Assembly (NCBI GenBank): GCA_038229595.1
Contig: JBBROH010000002.1
Location: forward strand, 16,792-80,791
Source of the DNA: JBBROH01 sp038229595
GTDB taxonomy: Bacteria > Chloroflexota > Chloroflexia > QHBQ01
Reading direction: 5' to 3'
DNA: 64,000 nt
The translations under genes and the position numbers were made by a program. Below the pieces are notes generated by a model. That model made no database searches and had not been told where the DNA came from. It saw only the letters and a list, made by a program, of their open reading frames with translations. Position 1 is the first letter of the stretch. Each line of letters begins with the position of its first letter. Of the stretch, positions 15,587 to 24,509 are shown in pieces.

Positions 15587-18139
15587 CTCGCCTAGCAGGT
15601 TGAAGACCGCCTGGGCTGCCTGCGCCCGCGTCAGGGTGCTGCGTGGCGAGAAGGTGGTCGCGCTCGTCCCTTGCATCAGGCCGTGCAGCCGGGCCGCCTC
15701 TACCCAGCCGTAGAAGATATTGCTGGGCGACACGTCGCTGAAGCTGGGGCTGGCTGGCTGTTGGGGGCCGAAGCCAGCCGCAGCGGTTAGCATCTTCGCC
15801 ATCTGCTCCCGCGTTACGCTGGCGTAGGGCTGGAAGTTGCCATCGCTGTAGCCACTAATCACCCCATGTGCGTAGGCGGTCTCCACGTAGCGGTAGAGGA
15901 GGTTGCTGGCTGGCACGTCGCGGAAGGTGGCAGTAGCAGGGTTGAGCAACGGCCAGCCCTGGGCCTGGGTCAGCATCTTGGCTAGCTCGTCCCGCCGCAC
16001 CTGGGCGTTGGGCGCAAACAGGTTCGGCCCTGTCCCCTGCACCACCCCACGAGCATTGAGCCAACTGATCGCTGTCCAGGCCCAGTAACTATTTGGCACA
16101 TCAATGTAAGTGTAGGTGGCCGCCTTCTGGCGGATCAGTTCGCGCTGCACCGCCCGCAGGTTGACCGCCCGTGGCTGGATGTTGGCTGCCGCCGCTTGCG
16201 CCGCCGCGACCCCCGCCGCCTGGCCCATTGCCGCCCGCACTGGCTCCATCCGCAACGCGCCAAAGCCGAGGTGGGTGGCCGAGGCCGCCAGCGGCACCAA
16301 CAAACCATCCAACCTGAGTGGCACGATTGCGCGGTATGGCACCTGGTAGGGCTGGGTGTTGCCCAACCACATATTGCCATCTGCGAACTGCCTGCCATTG
16401 CCGTCAGCGATCAGGCGCACGGTATGCGAGTCCAACGCGTACTGGCCGGTGGCGATGCTGTCGGTGAAGTAGCGGCTGACCGTGCTGCACCCCTGGCTGA
16501 GGCAGGCGTAATCGCGCTCGCTGAGGGTGTATTCGCCGATTAGCCGATTACCCTCGCGGATGTAGAGCAAGGGTGGCAGGCCGTCTAGTGTGCCGTACTC
16601 GTTGGTAGGCAGCCAGTCTTGGGCGGCAGGCACCCGCTGGCGCGCCCAGTAGACAAAGCTGAGGGCGTAGAGGCGGTGTTGCTGCTCAATAGCCGAGCGG
16701 CTGGCGGGGTTGGTCAGGTAGTTGTCCTCGCGCTCGACCGAGAGGTAGTTGCCGCCAGGGATATCGGCATAGTTCAGTTCGATCTTGTTGTTCGGCAGCA
16801 ACCGCCGCCAGTTGAACCAGATGTCGTTGAAGTAGCCGATGCTGTTTGCGCCATTGGTCGTGCTGAACTGCTGCACATACGCCTGGTAGAGGCTGTTCTG
16901 GTCGCCAGTGCGCCCCTGTGGATCGGCGATGCTGGCGAAGGGGTGGGGCATAGTGCGGTTCGGCTGGTAGACGAGGGTCATCAGGTAGCTGTAGGCTTGC
17001 AAGCCGTAGTCGCCGTCGCCGACCGACTCGCCGACCTGGGGCGGCACGAAGGTCTTGCCCGCGTCCAGTTCGTCAAAGGTGCGCGGGCGCAGAGGGAGCG
17101 GGGCAGCATTGTCGGTGCTGCTACGTTCGCGGCCAAAGGCATAGTCCTGCCAGCGGGTGCCAGCGTCGGCCAGCACGTCGCCGCGGCTGGTCGCATCGAT
17201 CACCACTTTGCCGTAGAGCGCACTGCTCTGCCCCCCGCTGAGGACGTAGACCCCGCGCACGCTATTGCCCGCAGTGATCACCCCGCTGTAAGCGGTGTTG
17301 AGCAGCAGAGTGACAGTCAGCCCTTGCAGCAGTTGCATCATCTGGTTCTGGGCCACCAGTGGCTCATAGGTGAAGCCGTCGGTGGGGTAGTCATTCGCAG
17401 GATTGCAGACCAGGTTGTAGACTTGCAGGTAGGCGGCGTGGGTCGGCGGGGTAGTAGCGGTGTTGGTGTACCAGGTGTAGAGCGAGTGGCCGCTATAATA
17501 GCTGCCGCCGCCCACTTTGGCCTGCATCGCCCCGGCCACCGTCGGCTGCTCGAAGTTAGTATCTACCAGCAGCGGCGGCGGGCTGTAGCATTGCAGTTGG
17601 CCGCTGTTGCGCTGGCTGCGGTAGTAGGCGCGCACCGCCAGGCGAAACTGCTCGAACAGGCCGCTGATCGCTGTCGGGTTGCCGTCGGTTGCGCCGAGGC
17701 CGCCCGCACTGACCATGCCGCCCAGCCAGCCGCTCTCCTCGACCAGTGCAACCCGCGCCCCCAGCCGGGCCGCAGCAACGGCAGCCGCCACCCCCGCCGA
17801 GGTACCGCCCACTACCACCACGTCGAACTGGTTGGCGGCGGGCGTAGCCGTTGGCGGCGGGACAGTTGTCGCAGTCGCAGTCAGGGTGGCGGTAGCGGTC
17901 ACAGTCGCAGTCGCAGCCGCAGTCAGGGTGGCGGTAGCGGTAGCGGTCACAGTCGCAGTCGCAGTCAGGGTGGCGGTAGGGGTCAGAGACGTGGCTGGGG
18001 TGGGGGTTGCGCTGGGCGGGTCAGCGGTGGCCGTCGCGGTGGGGTTGCCACCGCTGGGGGCGGGCTGGCTCTGCGCCTGTGCGAGGGTGGGGAGCAGCAG
18101 GCTGGCGACGAGGATAAGCAGGAACAGGCGGTGCTTCAA
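15488..18139 (-). CDS. Secreted FAD-dependent oxidoreductase with three SLH domains
   Basis: 883 aa. Signal peptide (1-22, ending TLAQAQ), low-complexity Thr/Ala/Val linker (about 28-100), then an FAD_oxidored-family domain (about 103-670). The dinucleotide-binding motif is VVVVGGTSAGVAAAVAAARL, with the GGMVSAGGLGATDGN segment typical of the family. Three SLH repeats follow (about 680-850), ending FNLLGE. The frame then continues about 30 residues antisense to the permease 3' end. Start is TTG 18139 with GGAGAAG upstream; no ATG fits. Substrate unknown; related enzymes are annotated as xanthan-lyase-like or FAD-dependent dehydrogenases. Last gene of a five-gene minus-strand operon. Confidence 0.85.
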   Translation of the reverse strand: MKHRLFLLILVASLLLPTLAQAQSQPAPSGGNPTATATADPPSATPTPATSLTPTATLTATATVTATATATLTAAATATVTATATLTATATTVPPPTATPAANQFDVVVVGGTSAGVAAAVAAARLGARVALVEESGWLGGMVSAGGLGATDGNPTAISGLFEQFRLAVRAYYRSQRNSGQLQCYSPPPLLVDTNFEQPTVAGAMQAKVGGGSYYSGHSLYTWYTNTATTPPTHAAYLQVYNLVCNPANDYPTDGFTYEPLVAQNQMMQLLQGLTVTLLLNTAYSGVITAGNSVRGVYVLSGGQSSALYGKVVIDATSRGDVLADAGTRWQDYAFGRERSSTDNAAPLPLRPRTFDELDAGKTFVPPQVGESVGDGDYGLQAYSYLMTLVYQPNRTMPHPFASIADPQGRTGDQNSLYQAYVQQFSTTNGANSIGYFNDIWFNWRRLLPNNKIELNYADIPGGNYLSVEREDNYLTNPASRSAIEQQHRLYALSFVYWARQRVPAAQDWLPTNEYGTLDGLPPLLYIREGNRLIGEYTLSERDYACLSQGCSTVSRYFTDSIATGQYALDSHTVRLIADGNGRQFADGNMWLGNTQPYQVPYRAIVPLRLDGLLVPLAASATHLGFGALRMEPVRAAMGQAAGVAAAQAAAANIQPRAVNLRAVQRELIRQKAATYTYIDVPNSYWAWTAISWLNARGVVQGTGPNLFAPNAQVRRDELAKMLTQAQGWPLLNPATATFRDVPASNLLYRYVETAYAHGVISGYSDGNFQPYASVTREQMAKMLTAAAGFGPQQPASPSFSDVSPSNIFYGWVEAARLHGLMQGTSATTFSPRSTLTRAQAAQAVFNLLGELALSQLAAEQQPVDHEEDQPHRRQCADYVVGR
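17836..17996 (-). repeat. Low-complexity CAGTCGCAGTCAGGGTGGCGG-like linker repeats
   Basis: Imperfect short tandem repeats coding for TATATVTATA-type residues between signal peptide and FAD domain. Typical of the Thr/Ala linkers in all the SLH proteins of this window. Confidence 0.6.
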
Positions 18140-18155
18140 TTACTTACTTCTCCGT

Positions 18156-18506
18156 TTAGTAGTGCGGGCTGAACAGGTCGGGGATCGCTAGCAGCGTCGC
18201 CACGATGATGCCTAGCGCGAAGATGAGGCCGAGGGCAAGGAACAGCCACTCCGTCCACTTGCGCTGGCGTGCGCTGGCCTGCTTCGGCGGGTAGTATTGG
18301 GCTGAGAGGTCTTCGTTGGCGTACTCTGGCAGGTGGTCAGCCTCTGCCCTTTGCTGCCAGGGGTCAGCCTGGGGCCGGGGCTGCCGCTGGCGGCGGGGGG
18401 TGGCAGCGTAGGTGGCGGCTGCCTCCTCCTCGTCGGCCAGCAGGTAGTCGGGCAGGGCAGCAGTGTCGCTGGTTGGCTGCTTCTCTTTGTCTATGTCCAT
18501 GTTCAT
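18156..18506 (-). CDS. Small single-pass membrane protein
   Basis: 116 aa from ATG 18506 (MNMDIDKEKQ). The N-terminal 85 residues are charged and polar, with a cluster of Arg/Gln/Pro. One C-terminal membrane helix (WLFLALGLIFALGIIVATLL) ends in a short tail DLFSPHY. No known domain recognised. It sits 14 bp after the RAM-domain gene and 16 bp before the FAD/SLH gene, so it is probably translated as part of that operon. The longer open frame to 18902 overlaps the RAM and kinase genes and is not used. Confidence 0.65.
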   Translation of the reverse strand: MNMDIDKEKQPTSDTAALPDYLLADEEEAAATYAATPRRQRQPRPQADPWQQRAEADHLPEYANEDLSAQYYPPKQASARQRKWTEWLFLALGLIFALGIIVATLLAIPDLFSPHY

Positions 18507-18520
18507 CCGTTCAGTTGCGC

Positions 18521-18799
18521 TCAATCCAGCCCGATTGACCAGATCGCTTCCATGTCCTTGCGCGAGTAGCACTGGAAGGCCACCATCGTGCGCGTGTTGG
18601 TAATCGCGCTGATCGCGGCAAAGCGGCTGGTCACCACGTCGGCCAACGCCTCGTACTCCTTCACCCGCACGATAGCCACCAGATCGTACTCGCCAGTGAC
18701 AGAGTAGACCTCCTTCACCTCTGGGATCGCCAGCAGAGCCTCGGCGGTGGCCGGGATGCGCTGCCGCTCGGCTCCAATCATCACGATTGCGGTAATCAT
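18521..18799 (-). CDS. Stand-alone Lrp/AsnC ligand-binding (RAM) domain protein
   Basis: 92 aa from ATG 18799, with GGAGG 7 nt upstream. It is a complete RAM domain (MITAIVMIGAERQRI, then VYSVTGEYDLVAIVRVKEYE) without a helix-turn-helix. Such proteins bind amino acids or pair with full-length Lrp proteins. Its ATG overlaps the kinase stop (ATGA), so translation is coupled to the histidine kinase, an unusual pairing. Confidence 0.88.
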   Translation of the reverse strand: MITAIVMIGAERQRIPATAEALLAIPEVKEVYSVTGEYDLVAIVRVKEYEALADVVTSRFAAISAITNTRTMVAFQCYSRKDMEAIWSIGLD

Positions 18800-21354
18800 A
18801 CCGTTTCCTCCCTCTCGTTGGCAACCTTGAGCAACTCGTTGGCCCGGCTGCCGCCGTCCTCCGCACTGTGCGCCTCTTGCAGGGTGATCGGCCCCTCGGC
18901 ACTGAGAACGCGGTCGCCGATCATGCGCGGTGTGTCCCACTCCACTTGCGGGTGGGTCTCCACCTCCTCCTCGTCCAGCGGCAAGACCTCTGGCGGGCTA
19001 AACTGGCCCGGCTCTGGCTGCTCGCTGATCAGCGGCAAGGTGATAGTGAAGGTGCTACCCTCCCCTTCGCCCTTGCTGAAGACCGCCACGGTGCCGCCCA
19101 TCAGGGTCGCCAGGCGGCGCGTGATCGCCAGACCGAGGCCAGTGCCACCGTACTGCCGGGTAGTAGAGCCGTCGGCTTGACGGAACTCCTCGAAGATCAG
19201 GGCGTACTTGTCCTGGGGGATGCCGATGCCAGTGTCGGTCACGGTTAGGGCGTAGAGTTCGTTGCTCACCCGCCGCGCCCGCACCGTCACGCTGCCAGTG
19301 TTGGTGAACTTGACGGCATTGGAGGCGAGATTAAGCAGGATTTGTTGCAGGCGGTCAGAGTCGCCGATCAGGGTGGGTGGGAGTTGGGGGTCAATATAGT
19401 GGCGCAGAGCCAGCTTCTTCTGCTGGGCCAGCGGCCCGACCGTGTTGAGGACGGTGAGGATCAGTTCGCGCACCGAGAACGGAGCAGTGACCAACTCAAA
19501 GCGACCCGCCTCAATCTTAGAGAGGTCCAGCACGTCCGTGATCAGGTTGAGCAAGGTGCCTGCGTTGCGCTGCACCCGACCCAGGCTGGTCTGCTGGCCC
19601 TCGTTCAACTCGCCAAACAGACCATCCAGCAGCATATCAACGTAGCCAATAATCGAGTTGAGCGGGGTACGCAGTTCGTGGCTGATAGTGGAGAGAAACT
19701 CGGTCTTGAGGCGGCTGATCGAGAGCAACTGCTCGTTCGCGCTCCGCAAGTCGGTGTAGATGCGGGCCGTCTCCAACACGGCGGCGGCCTGGTTGGTGAA
19801 CAACACCAACATCTGCTCATCATCGTCGCTGAACACCCGCCGCTCGCTGTCGTCCAACACATCCAGCACGCCGATCAGCTTGCCGCGCTTGTTAAGCAGC
19901 GGGCTGGCGATCACGGCGGTGAAAGGGGAGTCGGCGTAGCGGGCTGCCTTCCCCTCCCAGGTGCGGTAGTTGTTGACCCTGAGCGGCTGGCGGCTGGCAG
20001 CCACCTGCCCGGCCAACCCCTCACCAACTGCCAGGTAGGTGCCGCAGTAATCGCGGTCTAGATTGTAGGAGGTAACGCATTCCAGCCGGTGCTGACTGCT
20101 ATCATAGAGGTAGATCGCTGCCCCACGCGCCGAGAGCAGGCTAACCGAGTGCAGGGTGACAGTATCGAGCAGATTTTGCAGTTCGCGCTGGCGGGTGATC
20201 TCCAACGAGGTGCGATAGATCAACTCCAACTGCTGCGCCCTTTTCTCTGCGTCGCTAAGTTGCGCGAGGCTGTAGAGCGCGCCGACCAGTTGGCCGCCAA
20301 TGATGGCGAATACATCGAGGTCGTCAGCATCCGCCTGCGCCAACAGGGTCGAGCCGACGATCAGCAAGCCAGCCAACCTGCCGCCGCCAAGCAGCGGGGT
20401 GATGATCGCGCTGCCCAGGTGCAGTTGCTTGAGCAGGGGCAGGTAGAAGTCGTTTTGTTCGCTGCTGCAAGCTACTGGGCGGCCCTCGTCGGTCAGGGCG
20501 GCCCACAACGGTTGGTCGGGGTCGAAGGGGAGAGCAAGGCTGGGGGTGATGCGCCGTTCGGCCAGCAAACCAGAGCGGGCGACCAACTGCTCCCCCTCCA
20601 CCAGCATGACCAAGCCGAACTCGTAGCCGAACTCGCCGGTGACGACCGCCACGATGTGATCGAGCAGAGCCTGGCGGTCGAGGGTGCCGCTGATTTCGGT
20701 GCCAACCCGGTGCATGGCAAAGAGGCCCGCCAGCCGCCTACCCAGGCGGTCGCGGGAGTGGCTAACCTCGGCCTCGGTTGCGCTCACCTGCTCCAAATGG
20801 CTCTCTGCCTCCTGCAACTGCGCCTCAAGGTGCTGGTACTGGTCGCGCAGATGGGTATAGCGGCGGGTGTAGTTGAGGGTAGCGGCGATCAGGCGGGCCG
20901 CTGGCTTGACCTTCTGCAACTCCTCCTGCCCCAGGGTGCCGGGCTTGCGGCTCTCCAGGTTGAGGACACCGATCACCTCACCGTCCACCACCAGGGGCAA
21001 AGCCAGTTCGCCCATCGAAGTGGGTGGGCCAATCTTGCCGTACACGGCATCCAGGTTGAAGTATTCGGGGTCGCGGCCAGGGTGGGTGATGATCGCGGCC
21101 CGCCCGCTCTGGGCCACTCGCTGCACGATCCCGCGACCAGGCGGCAAGCTGAGGCCAACTGGATTGTAGCTGATCGGGCGGGCCGACCAGTAGGCGACAA
21201 ACATCAGGTCGTCGCTCTCTGGCTGGCGCAGCAACACAGAAGCCTGATCGAACTGCACGATCTCGGCCAGGCTGGCTAGCATGGTAGTCAGATCGCGTTC
21301 GACCGATAGTTCGCGGTCGCTACTTGCGGGTTGGGCGGTGGCTGCGCTGGTCAT
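18796..21354 (-). CDS. Multi-GAF sensor histidine kinase
   Basis: 852 aa, apparently soluble. Three GAF-type sensor domains (about 20-165, 210-365 and 380-535) are joined by a coiled coil near 165-205. HisKA has phosphoacceptor H559 in STISHELRTPLNS. HATPase_c (about 660-775) has the N box (LLNLASNAVKFT), G1 DTGIGI, F box EEFRQ and G2 GGTGLGLAI. No membrane segment is present, so it should sense a cytoplasmic signal such as redox state, light via a bilin, or a small ligand. I see no obvious bilin-attachment context. The response regulator 11 bp upstream in the operon is the likely partner. Confidence 0.93.
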   Translation of the reverse strand: MTSAATAQPASSDRELSVERDLTTMLASLAEIVQFDQASVLLRQPESDDLMFVAYWSARPISYNPVGLSLPPGRGIVQRVAQSGRAAIITHPGRDPEYFNLDAVYGKIGPPTSMGELALPLVVDGEVIGVLNLESRKPGTLGQEELQKVKPAARLIAATLNYTRRYTHLRDQYQHLEAQLQEAESHLEQVSATEAEVSHSRDRLGRRLAGLFAMHRVGTEISGTLDRQALLDHIVAVVTGEFGYEFGLVMLVEGEQLVARSGLLAERRITPSLALPFDPDQPLWAALTDEGRPVACSSEQNDFYLPLLKQLHLGSAIITPLLGGGRLAGLLIVGSTLLAQADADDLDVFAIIGGQLVGALYSLAQLSDAEKRAQQLELIYRTSLEITRQRELQNLLDTVTLHSVSLLSARGAAIYLYDSSQHRLECVTSYNLDRDYCGTYLAVGEGLAGQVAASRQPLRVNNYRTWEGKAARYADSPFTAVIASPLLNKRGKLIGVLDVLDDSERRVFSDDDEQMLVLFTNQAAAVLETARIYTDLRSANEQLLSISRLKTEFLSTISHELRTPLNSIIGYVDMLLDGLFGELNEGQQTSLGRVQRNAGTLLNLITDVLDLSKIEAGRFELVTAPFSVRELILTVLNTVGPLAQQKKLALRHYIDPQLPPTLIGDSDRLQQILLNLASNAVKFTNTGSVTVRARRVSNELYALTVTDTGIGIPQDKYALIFEEFRQADGSTTRQYGGTGLGLAITRRLATLMGGTVAVFSKGEGEGSTFTITLPLISEQPEPGQFSPPEVLPLDEEEVETHPQVEWDTPRMIGDRVLSAEGPITLQEAHSAEDGGSRANELLKVANEREETV

Positions 21355-21365
21355 GGCTGGCTACT

Positions 21366-21803
21366 CTAGTTGCTAGGTGCGCTGGGTTGGGGCGGCAGGG
21401 TCGCGGGCGAAGAATGGTACTCGGCCAACTGCTGCTCAACCATACTGACGAGGGCGTTGATCGTGATCGGCTTGGTCAGGTAGGCACTGCACCCGGCTTG
21501 CAGAGCCAGGTCACGGTCGTCGCTGAGAACGTTGGCGGTGAGGGCGACGATGGGGCGGCTGACGAACTCTGGCAAGGCACGGATCATCCGCGCCGCTTGC
21601 CAGCCGTCAAGGATGGGCAGCGAGAGGTCCATCAAGATCAGGTCGGGTTGGGGGCCGTCTTTGCCAGCGGCCATGCAGATGTTGACTGCTTCGCGCCCGT
21701 TGACCGCTTCGATCACCCGGTAGCCGCGCAAGGTAAGTAGTATCTTTACCATGTCGCGGCTATCGAAATTGTCTTCTACCACCAGGATCAACTCACCGGC
21801 CAT
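21366..21803 (-). CDS. Single-domain response regulator
   Basis: 145 aa from ATG 21803 (MAGELILVVEDN), with AAGGGAG upstream. Receiver domain only: acidic pair E10/D11, phosphoacceptor D59 in LILMDLSLP, conserved T/S at T89 and K111 in LTKPI, plus a Ser/Pro-rich tail. No output domain, so it may act through protein contacts or in a phosphorelay with the GAF kinase encoded directly downstream. First gene of the minus-strand operon running to 15488. Confidence 0.93.
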   Translation of the reverse strand: MAGELILVVEDNFDSRDMVKILLTLRGYRVIEAVNGREAVNICMAAGKDGPQPDLILMDLSLPILDGWQAARMIRALPEFVSRPIVALTANVLSDDRDLALQAGCSAYLTKPITINALVSMVEQQLAEYHSSPATLPPQPSAPSN

Positions 21804-21860
21804 TAGCTGCTCCCTTGCCGCACCAGATAACGGCCCACCCATATTTTGGTTCGCAAGGCT

Positions 21861-21866
21861 ATTATA
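21861..21866 (-). promoter_or_regulatory. -10 box of the kinase operon
   Basis: TATAAT on the minus strand, about 58 bp before ATG 21803. No convincing -35 at the usual distance. Confidence 0.4.
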
Positions 21867-21908
21867 ACACAGTAGCAAGGTAGATAGGAGAAACAGGCTA
21901 GCCGCTCG

Positions 21909-22094
21909 TCACTCGTCCTCCTCGTAGGGGCAGTTGCGGCAGCCGTTGCCACAGCAGTAGCCGCGCTCAAGCAGGAACTCGCGGCAGAGCGCGCCATCAG
22001 CATCGAAGGGATAGCTGGCAGGTAGCTCCTGCTCTGCTGCTGGCGGGCTGGCGGGCTGGTTGCTCGGCTCAGGCGACGGCTTTGGCATAGTCAT
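21909..22094 (-). CDS. Small Cys-rich protein, DUF5522-like
   Basis: 61 aa. A disordered Pro/Ser/Ala N-terminus is followed by a compact C-terminal motif with five cysteines around GYCCGNGCRNCPYEEDE, as in small DUF5522-type proteins; it may bind a metal or Fe-S cluster (inference). It overlaps the end of the S-component gene by 26 bp, so it is the last gene of the cobalamin-riboswitch operon. The ATG at 22088 is an alternative start. Confidence 0.7.
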   Translation of the reverse strand: MTMPKPSPEPSNQPASPPAAEQELPASYPFDADGALCREFLLERGYCCGNGCRNCPYEEDE

Positions 22095-22890
22095 CTTCCT
22101 TGAGCGTAGTCAACCGCGTGTAGTAGAAGCGACGTTGGAAGCGGTAGAGTATCTTCAGCGTCGCCCCACCCAGGGTCAGCACCAGCAGCAGGTTGAGGGC
22201 GGATCGCCAGAGATCGTAGGCGAACGAGGTAGCGAAGTAGAAGATGGTGAAGCGGCTGACCAGTTCGCCAACCCGCTCCAGGCCACTGCTGCTGAGGTTA
22301 GTTGCGTCGGCAGAGGCGGGCCAGAACCAGAGGTTGAGCAAGGCACCGTAGAGCAAGCCCCAGCCCAGCCCCAGCAGGCCGAGCGCAGTCAGGTTGAGGG
22401 CCATGTTAGCCTGCCAGCGACGCAGCAACCGACCGAGTAGCCCCGCACTTGCGCCTAGCCAGGCGGCAGCCAGCATCTGGTAAGGCAGCCAGGGGCCAAA
22501 GCCGCCAGTCACTATCGCCGAAACGAAGATGGTCAGCGCGCCAAAGAGGAAGCCGAAACCCGCCCCGAACACGTAGCCGCCGACCAGCAGCAGGAAGAAG
22601 ATCGGGGAGGCTCCGCCAAAGGTAGGCAGTAGCCGCAACGCGCCGTTCAGGGCCGCCAGCACCGCCAGCAGAGCGACACCCTTCGCGTCCAACTCTTGCC
22701 CCTGCACGGCACCGAGGCCAACCACCAGCACCAGCACTCCGAGCAGCAGGGTGGCAGCCAGGGGCGGCACTGCACTGGCGAAGAAGGGCCAGAGTAGCAT
22801 CGCCAGCCCCAACAGCGTGCTGAGCAGCAGGGCCAGGTTAGCGATCAGGCGGCCTTGCCCCCACTCATCCCGCATCTTGCACCCCCACAT
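22069..22890 (-). CDS. ECF transporter substrate-binding (S) subunit-like membrane protein
   Basis: 273 aa with about seven to eight membrane helices (for example LALLLSTLLGLAMLLWPFFA and PIFFLLLVGGYVFGAGFGFL, plus TIFVSAIVTGGFGPWLPYQM). The GxxFGxxxG and GGFGPW segments match S-components of the CbrT/QueT-like group. It is encoded directly after the EcfA fusion (26-bp overlap) under a cobalamin riboswitch, so a corrinoid S-component is the best guess. ATG 22875 is an alternative start. Family assignment is by fold and context, not by a residue-level match. Confidence 0.75.
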   Translation of the reverse strand: MWGCKMRDEWGQGRLIANLALLLSTLLGLAMLLWPFFASAVPPLAATLLLGVLVLVVGLGAVQGQELDAKGVALLAVLAALNGALRLLPTFGGASPIFFLLLVGGYVFGAGFGFLFGALTIFVSAIVTGGFGPWLPYQMLAAAWLGASAGLLGRLLRRWQANMALNLTALGLLGLGWGLLYGALLNLWFWPASADATNLSSSGLERVGELVSRFTIFYFATSFAYDLWRSALNLLLVLTLGGATLKILYRFQRRFYYTRLTTLKEDDYAKAVA

Positions 22891-24508
22891 CTTGCCCCGC
22901 CATCGCCTCGGCCACCGTCAGGAACCGTCCGTTGGTCAGCTTGCCGATCTGCGAGGAGAAGATCAGCGACTCGCTGAGGACGGCGCGGGTTGGGCCGTCC
23001 ACCGCGATCTCGCCCGCCGCCAGTAGGGCCACCCGGTCAGCGACTTCGGCGACCAACTCTACGTCGTGGGTGACAAGCACTACCGCCCGGCCCGCCGCCC
23101 GCAACCAGCGCAGGTAAGCGACCAATGCCCCCTTGCTCTCGTAATCCAGCCCGCGAGTTGGCTCATCCAACAGCACCAGGGCAGGGTCAGCGACGAGCAG
23201 GGCGGCAATCGCCACCCGCTGCTGCTGGCCGATGCTAAGGTCACGCGGGTAGCAGTCGGCCAGCCCGCTGAGGCCGAGCGCAGTCAACAAATCGGCGATC
23301 CGACCCTCGTCTACCGCCAGCTTGTGGCCGCGCAGGGTGAAGCGCAGCTCGTCGGCTACCGTGTCGGCAAAGAGCAGGCTAGAGGGGTTCTGCGGCACGT
23401 AGCCAACCTGCCGAGCAATCGCGCTGGGGTCAAGCCCAGCCACGCTGCGCCCCAGCACCTGAACCGCGCCCCGCTGCGGACGCAGCAGCCCGATCAGCAG
23501 CTTGAGCAGCGTAGTCTTGCCGCTGCCATTGCGCCCCAAAATCGCCAGCACCTCGCCCCCCCGAATGTCGAAGCTGACCCCACGCAACACTTCCCGCCTA
23601 CCGTAACCAAACCACACTCCGCGCAAGTCCGCACTGCCTTCCTTCGCGGCGGGCGGGGTAGGACTGGCTGGCACAGCCTCCTCCCCTCGTGCGCGGGTAG
23701 GCAGGGTGGCGGTGAGTGAGCGGGCGAACGGCCTCGCTTCGCGCACAGTGAGCGGCAGCGGCTGCCAACCTAGCCGCTTCGCCAGGGTCAGCAACGGCGG
23801 GGTGAGCGGCACCTGGGCCAGAGCCTCGCGGGGCGGCCCGTCGGCAACGATGCGCCCAGCCGCCATGTACAGCAGGCGATCAGCATACTGCACCACCCGC
23901 TCCAGCCGATGTTCAGAGAGGATGATCGTCATGCCCAGGTCGCTGTTCAGCTTTTGCAGCAAGGTCAGCACCTCCTCCGCACTCTGCGGATCGAGTTGCG
24001 AAGTCGGCTCGTCCAGCACCAGGATGGCGGGCTGCATCGCCAGAGCCGCCGCAATCGCCAGCCGCTGACGCTCACCCCCACTCAGGCTGCTGATCGGACG
24101 AGCGCGTAGCTGGTCGAGGTCGAGTTGATGCAGCAACTCCTCTACCCGCCGCCGCATCAGCGCGGGGTCAAGGCCGAGGTTCTCCATGCCGAAAGCGACC
24201 TCGCCCGCCACCTCCTCCGTCACCGCCTGCGCCTCTGGGTCCTGGAAGACGAAGCCGACCCTGCCGCCCAACTGCTGCGGCTGCACAGTGAGGGTGTCCA
24301 CGCCGTCTACCAGCACCCGCCCGCCAAACTTGCCGCCATAGAAGTGCGGCACCAGCCCAGCGATAGCCCGCAGCAGGGTGGACTTGCCCGCCCCGCTGCC
24401 GCCAACCAGCAGCACGAACGCCCCCTCTGGCACGCTGAGGTCAACCTCGTGCAGGGCAAAGGTGGTGGCGGTGGGGTAGCAGTAACTGAGCTTTTCGAGC
24501 TTGATCAT
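22865..24508 (-). CDS. ECF transporter ATPase, two fused ATP-binding domains
   Basis: 547 aa with two complete ABC domains in tandem. Domain 1: Walker A GGSGAGKST, signature LSGGERQR, Walker B ILVLDEPTSQLD, H-loop SEHRLE. Domain 2: Walker A GRNGSGKTT, signature LSIGQQQR, Walker B LVLLDEPTRGLD, H-loop VTHDVE. This is an EcfA-EcfA' fusion of the energy-coupling module. ATG 24508 with GGAG upstream is chosen over the open frame to 24646 because it starts the ABC fold (MIKLEKLSYCY); it lies 1 bp after the cyclase stop. Domain 2 carries Ile for Gly in the signature (LSIGQ), common in EcfA'. Confidence 0.93.
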   Translation of the reverse strand: MIKLEKLSYCYPTATTFALHEVDLSVPEGAFVLLVGGSGAGKSTLLRAIAGLVPHFYGGKFGGRVLVDGVDTLTVQPQQLGGRVGFVFQDPEAQAVTEEVAGEVAFGMENLGLDPALMRRRVEELLHQLDLDQLRARPISSLSGGERQRLAIAAALAMQPAILVLDEPTSQLDPQSAEEVLTLLQKLNSDLGMTIILSEHRLERVVQYADRLLYMAAGRIVADGPPREALAQVPLTPPLLTLAKRLGWQPLPLTVREARPFARSLTATLPTRARGEEAVPASPTPPAAKEGSADLRGVWFGYGRREVLRGVSFDIRGGEVLAILGRNGSGKTTLLKLLIGLLRPQRGAVQVLGRSVAGLDPSAIARQVGYVPQNPSSLLFADTVADELRFTLRGHKLAVDEGRIADLLTALGLSGLADCYPRDLSIGQQQRVAIAALLVADPALVLLDEPTRGLDYESKGALVAYLRWLRAAGRAVVLVTHDVELVAEVADRVALLAAGEIAVDGPTRAVLSESLIFSSQIGKLTNGRFLTVAEAMAGQDVGVQDAG

Positions 24509-24509
24509 T

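Noticed and set aside
16619..18172. 517-codon plus-strand open frame
   Set aside because: Antisense to the FAD/SLH gene, whose signal peptide, FAD motif and SLH repeats are clear.
20089..21279. 396-codon plus-strand open frame
   Set aside because: Antisense to the GAF histidine kinase; translation has no recognisable domain.
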